DNA of 64,000 nt from Chloroflexi bacterium 54-19 (GTDB lineage: Bacteria; Chloroflexota; Chloroflexia; Chloroheliales; Chloroheliaceae), in assembly GCA_001898225.1 (NCBI GenBank), contig MKTJ01000077.1, positions 566,352 through 630,351 on the forward strand, read 5' to 3'. Position numbers and translations under genes: made by a program. The notes under the pieces are model-generated. The model saw only the letters and a program-made list of their open reading frames with translations, did not search any database and was not told where the DNA came from. The stretch's first letter is position 1. Every line of letters begins with the position of its first letter. This document shows, piece after piece, positions 43,358-53,258 of this stretch.

Positions 43358-44239
43358 TTATTCCAGGAAAGAGATTAGCTCTTGCAAAACCTGGGGCGTT
43401 GGGTCAAGGGTGATGGTGTAATGGTTGACGCCGGAAATCTCGACCAACTTTGACCCGGCAATTTTTTGGTTTAGCAAGTGAGCATTCTCCTCGGAGAGGA
43501 TAAAACCGTTCTTACCACCATTCATGGTGCCAAACGTCGCCCGCATAATCAGGGTCGGGGTTTTGATATTGCCATAAAGGCGGCTCGGTAGATATTCTGG
43601 GATATACTGGCTGGTCAGGTCTTCCTCGGCGGCTTCAGGCAAAACCTTGGTCTTGACGGTGCCGTCCGGTTGGACCTGCCCGTCATAGGCTACGAATCGT
43701 TCGACCGCCTCGGTCCAGTTGGGATAGACTGGCGAAGCTTTGAAAAAGTTAAAATGCTCCTCGCGGGAGCTAAAGGTGCGGGTGAGGCGGCTAAAACTAC
43801 TATTGATGGTCTGGCGGGCATCGGCAGGCGTATCCATGCCGTGGTCGACCAGCACCAGTTTACGGACTCGCTCCGGGTAACTGGCTGCGAATTGCAAGCC
43901 AATAACCGCCCCTAACGAGTGCCCTACAAGGTTTGCAGAGGGCAGCTTGAAAAAGTCGAGCAGGTTTAACAAATCTTCAGCATGAATAACAGTGTTGTAG
44001 CCGGTATAGGGCTTGGAGCTATCACCCCGGCCCCGCAGGTCGTAAGCGATAAAGCGGTACCCCTTAGCGGCTAAATCGGGGGCCAGGGCTCCCCAGCTAA
44101 ACAGATTTGCCGTGATGCCGTGAATACCCACGATTGTTTTTGCTGGTGACGCGGCGCTGTCTCCCCATTCCGCCCAGGCCAGCTCAATACCGTTGGCGCT
44201 TGACCGTCCCAGGCGCGGTTCTTCGCTTGGGTCACTCAT
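43358..44239 (-). CDS. alpha/beta hydrolase
   Basis: 293 residues of the alpha/beta hydrolase fold. An oxyanion-side IVGIHGITANLFSW, then YDLRGRGDSSKP, nucleophile Ser in LVGHSLGAVIGL, and the catalytic His in SGVNHYTITL. Substrate not predictable. Thirteen to forty bases separate it from the PLD gene, on the same strand. Confidence 0.9.
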   Translation of the reverse strand: MSDPSEEPRLGRSSANGIELAWAEWGDSAASPAKTIVGIHGITANLFSWGALAPDLAAKGYRFIAYDLRGRGDSSKPYTGYNTVIHAEDLLNLLDFFKLPSANLVGHSLGAVIGLQFAASYPERVRKLVLVDHGMDTPADARQTINSSFSRLTRTFSSREEHFNFFKASPVYPNWTEAVERFVAYDGQVQPDGTVKTKVLPEAAEEDLTSQYIPEYLPSRLYGNIKTPTLIMRATFGTMNGGKNGFILSEENAHLLNQKIAGSKLVEISGVNHYTITLDPTPQVLQELISFLE

Positions 44240-44280
44240 CTAAAGAATCCTTCCCATTTGCCTTTGGCTTTACCAAAAAC

Positions 44281-45603
44281 TTACTTCTTTTTGGTCGGCG
44301 GATTTAACGCTACCGCCAGCACCCGGTCGTACTCCGCTTTGAACGCCTTTGCCATATTCGGGTCCTCTACGATCAGGAGGTTTTCGTCGTTGGCCGTATC
44401 GGCGTTATCCGAGAAGTTAAACGAACCGAAAATCACTGTCTTTTCATCAATAATAAAGACTTTATGATGCATCACGTAGGGGTTGCCATCGGTATGGACC
44501 TGTAAATTGGGCAGTTTGAGGGCGCTCATTTTGCCGTATTCCGAATACTGGGTATTGCTTCCGGTCGTTTCGAAGACGCCACCGACTGTCACCCCGGCCT
44601 TTGCCTTGTTTATGACGGCATCTCCAATATTCTCGGCAGTAAAAGAGAAGGCCAGAAAGTAGATGCTCTTGGTGGCCTTGTTAAGTTCGTCCACGATGTG
44701 TGCGGAAACACCATCTTCCGCCGCGAAATAATTTTGAACCTTGACGCCGCCGATGGTCAGAACCGGGTTGGGCACGCCCTTGGCTTTATTGGGGCCAAAA
44801 GTCTTTTTGACAAACATCTTTTCAAATTCAACGGTGTAATTCTCGGCCAGTTTGGGGTCGTGAATGATAATCATGTTGTTATTGAGGCGGTAGGTATCGT
44901 AGAGAGTATAGTTCCACGAACCGGTCTCGACATAGGTTTTGTCCACGACAGTGAACTTATTATGCATAATCGGGCCGCGATTATCCTGCACAATCGGGAT
45001 TTTAGCGTCGAGTAGTTTTTTAAATGCGGCCTGGACACTGGCGTCCTTGTTGGTATAGGTGTCGGTATCGGTCACCATGCGGACGACCACGCCCCGGTTT
45101 TTGGCGGCTACCATCGCGTCAGCCACGTTGGACAGGTCAAAGTCATAGTCGGCTACATCGAGGGTTTTAGTGGCCTTATTCATCAAGTTGACCAGGTAGG
45201 TATCGAGACCGCCTTTGTAGTGGTCTTTGTTGGTCGGGTATTCCGGGCTGGTGAAATGAAGTTCGTACCAATCGCTGGTGGCAGAACCACCGCTACCCAG
45301 GGAGGTATCGGTCGCTCCCGGTACCGGGGTAATTTCCTCGCGTCCGATAACCCCGGCCTGTTCCTCGTCACTGGTAGAAGGAGAAGGCTGGACCGCCACC
45401 GCAGTCGGGGTATTTTCAGTTTTGGGTTGGGTCGAAATCAGGTAAAACGCGCCAGCGATAAGGACCAACGCAAAAATCACGCCTACCAGGACCAGCCGGA
45501 AAGTCCAGCTTAACCTTGCCCAGAAACCGGCGGCCATTTTAGCCCCGGCTTCCATCATTTCGCGGTCCTGTTTGGAAATCCCACTCTTTCTCCGGCGGCT
45601 CAT
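44281..45603 (-). CDS. phospholipase D-like protein with N-terminal membrane anchor
   Basis: 440 residues. One membrane helix (about 35-57, LVLVGVIFALVLIAGAFYLI) and a Ser/Thr/Pro linker put the catalytic part outside the cell. Two HKD half-sites are present: MHNKFTVVDK with GSWNYT, and MHHKVFIIDEK with GSFNFSDNAD. Proteins of this layout act as phosphodiesterases or nucleases. Its start overlaps the stop of the upstream gene by four bases (ATGA), a translational coupling. Confidence 0.92.
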   Translation of the reverse strand: MSRRRKSGISKQDREMMEAGAKMAAGFWARLSWTFRLVLVGVIFALVLIAGAFYLISTQPKTENTPTAVAVQPSPSTSDEEQAGVIGREEITPVPGATDTSLGSGGSATSDWYELHFTSPEYPTNKDHYKGGLDTYLVNLMNKATKTLDVADYDFDLSNVADAMVAAKNRGVVVRMVTDTDTYTNKDASVQAAFKKLLDAKIPIVQDNRGPIMHNKFTVVDKTYVETGSWNYTLYDTYRLNNNMIIIHDPKLAENYTVEFEKMFVKKTFGPNKAKGVPNPVLTIGGVKVQNYFAAEDGVSAHIVDELNKATKSIYFLAFSFTAENIGDAVINKAKAGVTVGGVFETTGSNTQYSEYGKMSALKLPNLQVHTDGNPYVMHHKVFIIDEKTVIFGSFNFSDNADTANDENLLIVEDPNMAKAFKAEYDRVLAVALNPPTKKK

Positions 45604-46349
45604 CCGCTCCTCCTCCTGCTTAGACCTTTAAATACACCCCAGGCCGAGTTGTACGCCTGGCCCATTCTGGACCGTAAATCACCGAGTAAACCACCGGGCC
45701 TGGGGTTGGTCGGGACAGGATTAGCGGGAGGTTCTGGATTTGGATTTGGCGGGCTGGCGCTTACTCCGGCCTGCTCGTTTTTTTTTACCGGTTCAACCGC
45801 TGCGGGAGCCGTTGGGGCCGTTTCTGATGACGAGGCCGCTTCCTGGGTGGGAGTGACCTGGGTTTGTGGTTGAGGTTGGGCTTCTTGAGTCACTGGGACG
45901 GGGGGCGCAGCCTCCTGGGTCGGGGTGGGTAGGGGAGTCGTGGTTTCAGGTGAAGCGGGTGAAGCTGCTTCCGGGGAAACGGAGTTAGTTGAAGAAAGAC
46001 CTGTTTGAAGGGCCGCGGCAAGCTGTGACCCGTTCTCGTCCGGGTCGTCACTAAAAGTAACCGCTTTTAAGGCAGCCAGGGTCTTTTCTTTGTCAGCGGG
46101 TTCAAAATCCAGCAGGGTTGCCGGGTCGTCCAATTTGCTATCCTGGGCGGCCTGGACTGCTGCCTGCACCACTCCCCTCACCCGGCTGGTATAGACATCG
46201 AGGGCATCCGCATCGGCAGCTTTAGGAGCGTAGGCTTCAACCGCCGCGACTGCCCAATCCAACAAAGGACCGAACCCAATATCGCTCAAATCGCCTCGTA
46301 GCGATTCATCCTCGCTTAATCTTTCTACCGCCGGTTTTGCGTCCGCCAT
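45600..46349 (-). CDS. acidic/proline-rich protein of unknown function, coupled to PLD gene
   Basis: 249 residues. A folded helical N-terminal domain of about 120 residues (LLDWAVAAVEAYAPKAAD, VVQAAVQAAQDSKLDD) is followed by a Pro/Thr/Glu-rich disordered region and a basic tail (LSRRRSG). No family is recognised. The four-base overlap with the PLD gene suggests joint function. Confidence 0.7.
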   Translation of the reverse strand: MADAKPAVERLSEDESLRGDLSDIGFGPLLDWAVAAVEAYAPKAADADALDVYTSRVRGVVQAAVQAAQDSKLDDPATLLDFEPADKEKTLAALKAVTFSDDPDENGSQLAAALQTGLSSTNSVSPEAASPASPETTTPLPTPTQEAAPPVPVTQEAQPQPQTQVTPTQEAASSSETAPTAPAAVEPVKKNEQAGVSASPPNPNPEPPANPVPTNPRPGGLLGDLRSRMGQAYNSAWGVFKGLSRRRSG

Positions 46350-46433
46350 ACCCCTCCTGGAAATAAATGCCTGGTGGTTTTAGGAAGACCGGGCCGGGAT
46401 AAGACCGGTCTTCGTTACCGCTAACCCAGAACC

Positions 46434-46625
46434 TTAATCTTTATTACCGCCAAACATACCGCCCAGGCCACCGGGCAATTTGTCTACTATACCCTTGGCA
46501 AACTCATTTTCGCCAATAATTTTAGGAAGTTCGCTGGCGTGCTCTTTCAAGAAATTGACCACTTTCTCGGCGGTCTCCTTGTCAATACCGACTTTCGCAA
46601 CCATTTGATTAATGAAATCTTCCAT
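46434..46625 (-). CDS. small helical protein, 63 residues
   Basis: The sequence VGIDKETAEKVVNFLKEHAS and a Gly-rich end (GGLGGMFGG) resemble the DUF2780/DUF937-type small proteins seen in many bacteria; function unknown. RBS AAAGGAG is well placed before the ATG. Confidence 0.75.
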   Translation of the reverse strand: MEDFINQMVAKVGIDKETAEKVVNFLKEHASELPKIIGENEFAKGIVDKLPGGLGGMFGGNKD

Positions 46626-46718
46626 CGCATTACTCCTTTTAGCTAAAGTTTTAATCCAAACTGCGCTTTCAGGTTACTACCTAATTATTATAGCGTATTT
46701 CACCTGAATCGACGCTTA

Positions 46719-48131
46719 TTAAAGGCTAAAATATTGGTCTGGGTCGAAGTTCCAGCCAACTACCTCGTATTCGCCCGAAACCGTATCCTGGATGTACTCA
46801 CCTTTATAATGCCCGGCGACGATATTTTTCAGGGCTTCGATCAGGACATCAATTTCCTCGGTGGTATTGTAGATACCAAAACTAACCCGCACCAGGCCGG
46901 GCATTTCGCTCCGGTTGTTCGCCAGAATATCCTGGCGGACCTGTTCGGCTTTCCCTGCAGTCATCCCCATCAAGTGCAGCAAATAGGGATGGGCGCAAAA
47001 ACAACCATTCCTGACCCCAATAGCATATTCGGCGGATAGGATAGCAGCCACCTTAAAATGCGACATACCAATAACATTGAAAGGAATCACACCAAGGCGT
47101 TTCCCGGCCCTGGCATGTTCGGGGTCGGTATTGCCATAAATTTCGAGATTGGGTATTTGTAACATTTTTTCAAGAGCATACGAGGTCAATTCCGCCTCGT
47201 GGGCCGCAATAGCCTCCATGCCTACCGCTTGCATCTGTTTTATCGCCACGGCCAGGGCTACCGCCCCCACCACATTTGGTGAACCGGCCTCGTCTCTATC
47301 CGGCGGCGCCGCCCAATCCACCGTTTCCGGCGTAACGACCTCAATCGTTCCGCCACCCCTGTATTCAGGTTCACCCTGCTCGAAAGTATCCCGGCGGCCA
47401 ATCAAAGCGCCGGTCCCATAAGGAGCGTACATTTTATGGGCGGAGATGGAGATATAATCGAAGTGGGCCGGGTCTGACAGGGGAAGCATATCCACCTGGC
47501 GGTGGGGAGCCAGTTGGGCGCAATCTACCAGGATTTGAGCCCCGGCCTGGTGCGCTTTGACGGCCAGGTCGTGAATATCGGCCAGGAAGCCGGTCACGTT
47601 GGAAGCGCCACTGATAGCGACCAGTTTAACGCGTCCCGCCAGGCGGGCTAACTTCTCCTCGAAGTCGGCTACATCAAGCTGTCCCAGCCTATCGACCTTA
47701 ATATGTTCGACCTGGGCCCTGGCCCGCCAGGGCAAGTCGTTACTGTGATGCTCCATCATCGAAACCAGCACAACATCGTCCGGTTTCAGGGGCAGGCGAA
47801 AAGCTAATTTATTGATAGCTTCGGTAGTATTCTTCCCAAATATAACAACGTGTTCGTCGGAGTTAGCCCCCACAAAATCGCTGACAATTTCGCGGGCCTG
47901 GTCAAATGACCGGGTAGAAATCTGGCTTTTAAACCCCGTACCACGATGTACGGAGGAATACCATTCCAAAAAAGCATTGACCTTATCGGACACCGCCCCT
48001 AGGGCGGGGGTACTGGCGGCATTATCGAAATTGATGTAAGTCCGTAAGGAGCCGTCGAGCAAGGGAACCTTTTGATTAATTCCCACTACCATTTCCCGGA
48101 TGTCCCGGAAACTAACTAAGGTGTCTGTCAT
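46719..48131 (-). CDS. aminotransferase class V (cysteine desulfurase-like)
   Basis: 470 residues, longer than SufS/NifS (about 400). PLP Lys is in SISAHKMYAPYGTGAL; other marks are NFDNAASTPAL, MMEHHSNDLPWR, VDCAQLAPHRQVD and GVRNGCFCAHPYLLHLMG, where the Cys occupies the place of the SufS active-site Cys. It may mobilise sulfur or selenium from cysteine or selenocysteine, or be another class V lyase. No suf/isc genes are beside it. Confidence 0.85.
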   Translation of the reverse strand: MTDTLVSFRDIREMVVGINQKVPLLDGSLRTYINFDNAASTPALGAVSDKVNAFLEWYSSVHRGTGFKSQISTRSFDQAREIVSDFVGANSDEHVVIFGKNTTEAINKLAFRLPLKPDDVVLVSMMEHHSNDLPWRARAQVEHIKVDRLGQLDVADFEEKLARLAGRVKLVAISGASNVTGFLADIHDLAVKAHQAGAQILVDCAQLAPHRQVDMLPLSDPAHFDYISISAHKMYAPYGTGALIGRRDTFEQGEPEYRGGGTIEVVTPETVDWAAPPDRDEAGSPNVVGAVALAVAIKQMQAVGMEAIAAHEAELTSYALEKMLQIPNLEIYGNTDPEHARAGKRLGVIPFNVIGMSHFKVAAILSAEYAIGVRNGCFCAHPYLLHLMGMTAGKAEQVRQDILANNRSEMPGLVRVSFGIYNTTEEIDVLIEALKNIVAGHYKGEYIQDTVSGEYEVVGWNFDPDQYFSL

Positions 48132-48281
48132 ATCTTAACTCCGTTGCTTGGTTTTTTGGATAGTGGTTTAAGTATATAACATGTAGTCCATAGCTGCCTG
48201 TTTCCAGGGCCTGTAATTGTTAAACAAAATGAACAGGTTACCAAAAGTCCTTTTCAGACCTCTGAACGTTTGGGTATAAGA

Positions 48282-49238
48282 TTAATTTTCAGGTGGAGAA
48301 GGCTGGGCCAGCAGGCTTTTTAACCGGCTTAAAAGGTCGCCCAGGGCCTCGTTTTGCCCTTCGGCTTCGCCAAGGTCAAGTTCGGCTTGCAGGAGGGGCA
48401 TGAGGTTGCGGGCCGCTTCGAGAGATTTCTCAGCCTGGATTTGTTTGAAAGTAGCCTGGTGTAAGAGGGTATGGGTCCAGGCAGTTTCATTATAGAGCGC
48501 CAGCAGTTCCTGGTGGAGTTTCTGGCGGTCATCCAGGCGGTCCAACCGGGTGAGCAAATGAAGTTGTTGGGACTGACGGGTAACTTCGGTTAAAAGTTGC
48601 TGGTTTGACTTAATCTGGTCGAGCATTTTCAGGTTGGTTTTTTCCAGGTGGTTCAAAATCAGGTCACTAACCTCGGTAACGCACCGAAACTGTTCTTCGG
48701 GCTCCAAAGGTTCGCTCAGCAGTTGCTCCACTGTGGCCTGGGTAAAAGGGTGAGACATCTGGGCCAAAAGACGGGTCGCGAAATCCACTATTTCGGGGTC
48801 ATAACTCCAGAACCCGACAAAAAGGCGATTTCCTTCACCCGGCAAAAGCTCCGAGCCATCCGGTAATAATTTTAAGAAATCGGCGGTGTTCAATTCGTAG
48901 GAAGCAATCAGAGCTTTGAAGCGAGGCTCGTTTATGACGATAAACCATTCGTGCTGAAAGACCAGGCCCCCCGGTAAGTCCTCCCCGAAAATTGTTACAG
49001 CGCGGGCAAGCTGGTCAAGCCGGTCATAACGGGGCTTTTCATGGTTGTAATACCGGGCTTTCTGGAAAGCCGTGAAAATAACAGGGGATAGGGCACGGTT
49101 CAACACCTGGTCTTCCAGGATATGTGAAAGGGTTATCAGGCTCGATTTACGTTGAAAATGAGGTTGGAGCCGCCCACCAAACGCCGCATTCAGTTCGTGG
49201 TATAAGGATTGTTCGAGATTTACCTGATTTGGTTGCAT
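48282..49238 (-). CDS. DICT sensory domain protein with C-terminal coiled coil
   Basis: 318 residues. Residues 35-190 fit the DICT domain (found with diguanylate cyclases and two-component systems): FTAFQKARYYNHEKPRYDRL, AVTIFGEDLPGGLVF and EWFIVINEPRFKALIAS. The last 110 residues are helical and coiled-coil-like. No output domain is attached, so it may act through a partner. Confidence 0.65.
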   Translation of the reverse strand: MQPNQVNLEQSLYHELNAAFGGRLQPHFQRKSSLITLSHILEDQVLNRALSPVIFTAFQKARYYNHEKPRYDRLDQLARAVTIFGEDLPGGLVFQHEWFIVINEPRFKALIASYELNTADFLKLLPDGSELLPGEGNRLFVGFWSYDPEIVDFATRLLAQMSHPFTQATVEQLLSEPLEPEEQFRCVTEVSDLILNHLEKTNLKMLDQIKSNQQLLTEVTRQSQQLHLLTRLDRLDDRQKLHQELLALYNETAWTHTLLHQATFKQIQAEKSLEAARNLMPLLQAELDLGEAEGQNEALGDLLSRLKSLLAQPSPPEN

Positions 49239-49439
49239 CTAAACCACATTGACTTTGCCAGTTTTTTTTCCTTTGCCTACCATCGCCTCTTAAAGGTTGT
49301 TTCCCTTGTTCGGTCGTTTATCCGATTGAAAATTTATACTATGCGGGCCCAGGTACTGTCAATACGTTTTATTGATGATAGCGTAAAGGCCATGTTATAA
49401 TTTCAGGACTTATCGGTTTAGACCTGAAAAGGGGAAACT

Positions 49440-50087
49440 TTGCGCCTATCCGAAGAAGCCCTCAGAAAAACCATCCGAAGTTACGACCGCACGGCCACCC
49501 GGTATGCCCAACTAACCAGCAAAATTCCCTTACCCTCTCAACGCGACCTTTTTATGGAATTCCTGGTAGCGCCGGGGGCTAACCTCCTGGACCTGGGGTG
49601 CGGGCCTGGCCGCGATACCCGTTTTTATCGCGAACAGGGTTACAACGTAGTTGGGGCTGATTTGTCGGTGGGGATGCTTGATGAAGCCCGGCGACGTGAC
49701 CCCGGTGGAATCTTTGCCCAGGCCGATATGCGCTGCCTGCCCTTCCGGGACGGCTATTTCCAGGGCGTGTGGGCCAGCGCCTCCTTTTTACACTTGCCTA
49801 AAGACAGCGCCGAACAAGCCCTGAATGAGATGCACCGCGTCCTGGCCCCAAATGGAGTGGTTTTCCTGGCTGTTAAACGGGGTGAAGCGGAGGGTTGGCG
49901 GGAACCGGAAGCCGCCCCCCAGCGTTTTTATTTTGCCTACTACCACTCAGACGAACTGGCCGCTAAAGTGGAACAACCTGGTTTCGAGATTTTATCCCTC
50001 TCAGAGAATTTTTCCAGGGAGCAGAAACACCCTGACGGTTCGCCGGTCTGCTGGATAAACCTCTATGCCCGGAAGGTGAGCATATGA
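49440..50087 (+). CDS. class I SAM-dependent methyltransferase
   Basis: 215 residues. SAM motif I LLDLGCGPGRDTRFY, motif II VGADLSVGML, and motif III region WASASFLHLPKD. TTG start with GGGG six bases before. It overlaps folP by four bases (ATGA), so the two are translated in concert; its substrate is unknown. Confidence 0.87.
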   Translation: MRLSEEALRKTIRSYDRTATRYAQLTSKIPLPSQRDLFMEFLVAPGANLLDLGCGPGRDTRFYREQGYNVVGADLSVGMLDEARRRDPGGIFAQADMRCLPFRDGYFQGVWASASFLHLPKDSAEQALNEMHRVLAPNGVVFLAVKRGEAEGWREPEAAPQRFYFAYYHSDELAAKVEQPGFEILSLSENFSREQKHPDGSPVCWINLYARKVSI

Positions 50088-50953
50088 CCCAACCCACCTT
50101 AAAACCGTTAGAAATCGCCGGGCAGACCTTTGAATGGGGTCGCCGGACCTATTTGATGGGCATCCTCAACCTGACCCCCGACTCCTTTTCCGGGGATGGG
50201 CTGGCAACCGACCTTGACGCGGCCATTAGCCAGGTAAAACTTTTCGAGCCGGAAGCAGACCTGCTCGACCTGGGCGCGGAAAGCACCCGGCCTAATTCAA
50301 CCCCCGTCCCGGTTGAAATGGAACTGGCGCGGTTACTTCCGGCCCTTGAGGCGGTCAAAAAATACAGCCTGCACCCAGTTTCGGTTGATACTTTCAAACC
50401 GGAGGTTGCCAGGATAGCCCTGGCAGCGGGCGCGCATATAATCAATGACATTACCGGGCTGAGAGAACCGGCCATGCGCGAACTGGTGGCGGAAACAGGC
50501 GTACCCGTTATTGTGATGCATATGCGCGGCACTCCCCAGACTATGCTAAACCTGACCGATTATGGCGGAGACGTGGTCGGTGTTTTGCTGGAATGGTTCG
50601 ATAAAAAGCTGGACGAATTGAAAGCGGCAGGCATCAGCCGGGAGAAAATCATCCTCGACCCCGGATTGGGGTTCGCCAAAAATTTCGAGCAAAACCTGGA
50701 AATCTTACACCGTTTGGCCGAATTTAAAAAGCTCGGACAGCCTTTGTTAATCGGGCTTTCGCGGAAAAGTTTCGTGGGAAGGCTGGTCGGCGGAAAGAAC
50801 CCACCCCCACCCGGCCCGGAGCGTGACTATGGCACCGCTGCCGGGGTGGCGCTGGCAATCGCCGGGGGAGCCGACATTATCCGGGTCCACAACGTTCCAG
50901 CCCTGGCCGGGGCGGTACGTGTGGCCGACGCGATAGCCCGTTTCCGGCTATAA
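50084..50953 (+). CDS. folP: dihydropteroate synthase
   Basis: 289 residues. Motifs LMGILNLTPDSFSGDG, LDLGAESTRPNSTPV, VSVDTFKPEVAR, HIINDITG, VIVMHMRGTP and IILDPGLGFAKN identify the folate pathway enzyme joining p-aminobenzoate to the pterin. folK and folB are not adjacent. Confidence 0.96.
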   Translation: MTQPTLKPLEIAGQTFEWGRRTYLMGILNLTPDSFSGDGLATDLDAAISQVKLFEPEADLLDLGAESTRPNSTPVPVEMELARLLPALEAVKKYSLHPVSVDTFKPEVARIALAAGAHIINDITGLREPAMRELVAETGVPVIVMHMRGTPQTMLNLTDYGGDVVGVLLEWFDKKLDELKAAGISREKIILDPGLGFAKNFEQNLEILHRLAEFKKLGQPLLIGLSRKSFVGRLVGGKNPPPPGPERDYGTAAGVALAIAGGADIIRVHNVPALAGAVRVADAIARFRL

Positions 50954-51016
50954 TAAAGTTTAGCCAGCCTTTCAAGACTGTTGCAATTACTATGGCGTAT
51001 AGCAAGGGAGGGAAAG

Positions 51017-51559
51017 ATGGATTTTTTCTTTAATGACGAGCCGCTGGGCGGTGGCGAAACAGTTACGATGTTGAAGGAGAAAATCGGGCCTTTCTTCGAG
51101 GTGGTGGAAGAAAACCTGAAAGGCAGTCACGCCAGTGGGCGAGCCCTCGAACTCGACCTGGTGGCCCGGCCCAAAGAAGCGCTTGTAAAAGACGGGTTTA
51201 CCAACAGCCTGGTGGGGTTTACCCTTCGCAACCCCTTATCGGGGCCGGGGGCTTTCCGGGATGTTCCTCGCAAGGCCAAAGAGCTAATTGACCTGGCCCA
51301 CACCAAATTTGGCAATCACGGGGCTTTACCCCTTATCCTGGTCTATCCGGGCTTTTTCGCCCATATGCGGCGAGAGCAACTCCAAAAACTCGGCGAAGGA
51401 GCCGGGGTTTTCGAACGCGTAATGGGGCAATTCAATATCGGCGAATTAAAAGTGGAAGGCAAAAACCTTGTGGTAATGTATAACGGGGCCCGTTACTGGG
51501 ACTCGGTCTTCGGGGTCAATGCCGACCGGCAGTATAATTTCTCACCGCTCGTTTTCTAA
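51017..51559 (+). CDS. protein of unknown function downstream of folP
   Basis: 180 residues from ATG 51017 (GGGAGGGAAAG upstream); the longer TTG frame from 50981 has no RBS. It is a soluble alpha/beta protein without a motif I recognise; visible segments are LLILVYPGFFAHMRREQLQK-like helices and KNLVVMYNGARYW. Sixty-three bases after folP in the same orientation. Confidence 0.65.
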   Translation: MDFFFNDEPLGGGETVTMLKEKIGPFFEVVEENLKGSHASGRALELDLVARPKEALVKDGFTNSLVGFTLRNPLSGPGAFRDVPRKAKELIDLAHTKFGNHGALPLILVYPGFFAHMRREQLQKLGEGAGVFERVMGQFNIGELKVEGKNLVVMYNGARYWDSVFGVNADRQYNFSPLVF

Positions 51560-51770
51560 TCAATTTTGATGGGAAACTGCTGGGCAGCCGTCAGTAAAAG
51601 CAAAATAAAGTTTTTAGATAAATGCTGCCAAAATACGAGTACCTGATTTATATCAATTTTTGAGCCTGGAGTTTTCCAGGCTTTTTATTTTTTGTGATTT
51701 TTCCTGTTTAATTTGAGTTTTAACCAGTAATAAAACCTTTGAACAAGATAGGATTTTCAAGGAGTAGGTT
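51560..51770 (+). repeat. terminator and copy A of a duplicated leader cassette
   Basis: A terminator stem AGCCTGG-AGTTTT-CCAGGCT (51663-51682) with a T-run is followed by sequence continuing to the ATG at 51771 and its first codons that matches 53757-53930. Shared tracts include TTTGTGATTT, AACCARTAATAAAA and TTTCAAGGAGTAGGTT before ATGGCTCGC. Confidence 0.75.
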
Positions 51771-53075
51771 ATGGCTCGCCTGTTTCTGATTTTTTGCGCC
51801 TTAAGTCTTTGTCTCACCTCTTGTGGAGGTACTTCTTCGACCCCGACCCAAACCGTCCAATCTGCGGTTCAATTCACCCCAACCAGCCAGCCAACCAGTT
51901 CAAACGCTCCTTCAACCAAAGCTTTCACACCAACTCCAACCATTGATAGCCTGGCCGGTTATGCGGTCAGCCAGGATGGAAATTGGGCTCAAATCTACCC
52001 GGCTAAACCTAAAGATAATCCGACCCCTTCAACACCCAAAGTTCTTATAACCCCGGATTTTGAGGCAACTAGCCTTTCAAACCTGAACGAGATTGATTGC
52101 CCTACCACCCTTGTTTGTTATGTCAGCAGCGCCAATGGCAAAATCTTTGGCACTTTCGATGGTGGAAAGGACTGGAAAACTCTTTATAATGGCTCCAAAA
52201 GTTTGCTCTCACTGAGTTGCGGCTCCGAAACTTATTGCGGGGCTATTTCGAGAGAAGGTCTGGTCCTGACTTCTTCCAATAGCGGCCAGAATTGGAAAGA
52301 ACATAAGTTATCTTTACCTGAATTTTCCGGCTTCAGAACGATTGAATGCGCGGGCAAAACCCGGTGTTTTATCGGTGGAGTACCTGGCTTTTTGTATATA
52401 ACCCAGGATAGCGGCGCAAGTTGGCAGCCTTACGACACCGGCAGCGTTTCTTATTTTAATAATATTGATTGTACAACCGAGTTTGATTGTGTAGCTTCAG
52501 GGAATGGGACCGGCGGTTTAACCTACCCGCCAAACGTTGATTATCAAAAAAAGATTGTTCAAAGTTTCTATACCAGTGACGGTGGTAAAACCTGGATTGC
52601 CCTTGCTAGCGGAAACCAGGGCTTCGCCACCAAATCAATAAGTTGCCCGACTATTAAGGTTTGTTATAGTGTTGAAATTCCTGGCTCAGACGTAATTATC
52701 CTACCTTTACATATCTTGATTTCGCAGGACCGGGGTGCATCTTGGAGCCAGGTGCAAATACCTGGTAGCAAAATTGACATGTTCAATTTTATTGAGTGCC
52801 CAACCTTGGAAGCCTGTTACGCCACATCTTCAACCGGGATGCTGGTCGTTACGACCAATGAAGGCCGAACCTGGGAATGGAGTGATAGCGGTCGGGCCTA
52901 CACCCTGGTTAGTATTAGCTGCCCGGCAGAAAAGACGTGTTTTGCCATCGCCAATTCCAATGGTGGGAGTTATTATGGTGACCTGATTCTAACCACTACG
53001 GCTCAATTTCCTTTAGCCAAACCTTTCTCCGTCCCCATACCTACCCAGACACCTACTTTTACCCCAAAGAAATAA
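51771..53075 (+). CDS. lipoprotein with BNR/Ycf48-like propeller repeats
   Basis: 434 residues. A lipoprotein signal ends in LCLTSCGG (lipidated Cys18). A Ser/Thr/Pro linker precedes about seven repeats resembling sialidase/HCF136-type blades, each with a DGGKDW or DSGASW turn. Almost each blade also has a paired Cys, as in IDCPTTLVCY, LSCGSETYCG, IECAGKTRCF and ISCPTIKVCY, suggesting one disulfide per blade. Probably an extracytoplasmic binding or sensor scaffold; the ligand is unknown. RBS AAGGAG. Confidence 0.85.
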   Translation: MARLFLIFCALSLCLTSCGGTSSTPTQTVQSAVQFTPTSQPTSSNAPSTKAFTPTPTIDSLAGYAVSQDGNWAQIYPAKPKDNPTPSTPKVLITPDFEATSLSNLNEIDCPTTLVCYVSSANGKIFGTFDGGKDWKTLYNGSKSLLSLSCGSETYCGAISREGLVLTSSNSGQNWKEHKLSLPEFSGFRTIECAGKTRCFIGGVPGFLYITQDSGASWQPYDTGSVSYFNNIDCTTEFDCVASGNGTGGLTYPPNVDYQKKIVQSFYTSDGGKTWIALASGNQGFATKSISCPTIKVCYSVEIPGSDVIILPLHILISQDRGASWSQVQIPGSKIDMFNFIECPTLEACYATSSTGMLVVTTNEGRTWEWSDSGRAYTLVSISCPAEKTCFAIANSNGGSYYGDLILTTTAQFPLAKPFSVPIPTQTPTFTPKK

Positions 53076-53258
53076 ACCTTCGTTTTGAGAAGTGAAAACC
53101 CGAATTATGGGAAGGTGCGTGTAACAAGCCAGGTGGTGAGTCACAAAATAAATGGGTTTTACAAAGAAAAAAATGGACTTTTAGAAAAAAAAGGTGGTAG
53201 CATCCCCTGGAAATTGGATAATTACGATAGGAAAATTGAAACGTGAAAGAGGTTTGGA

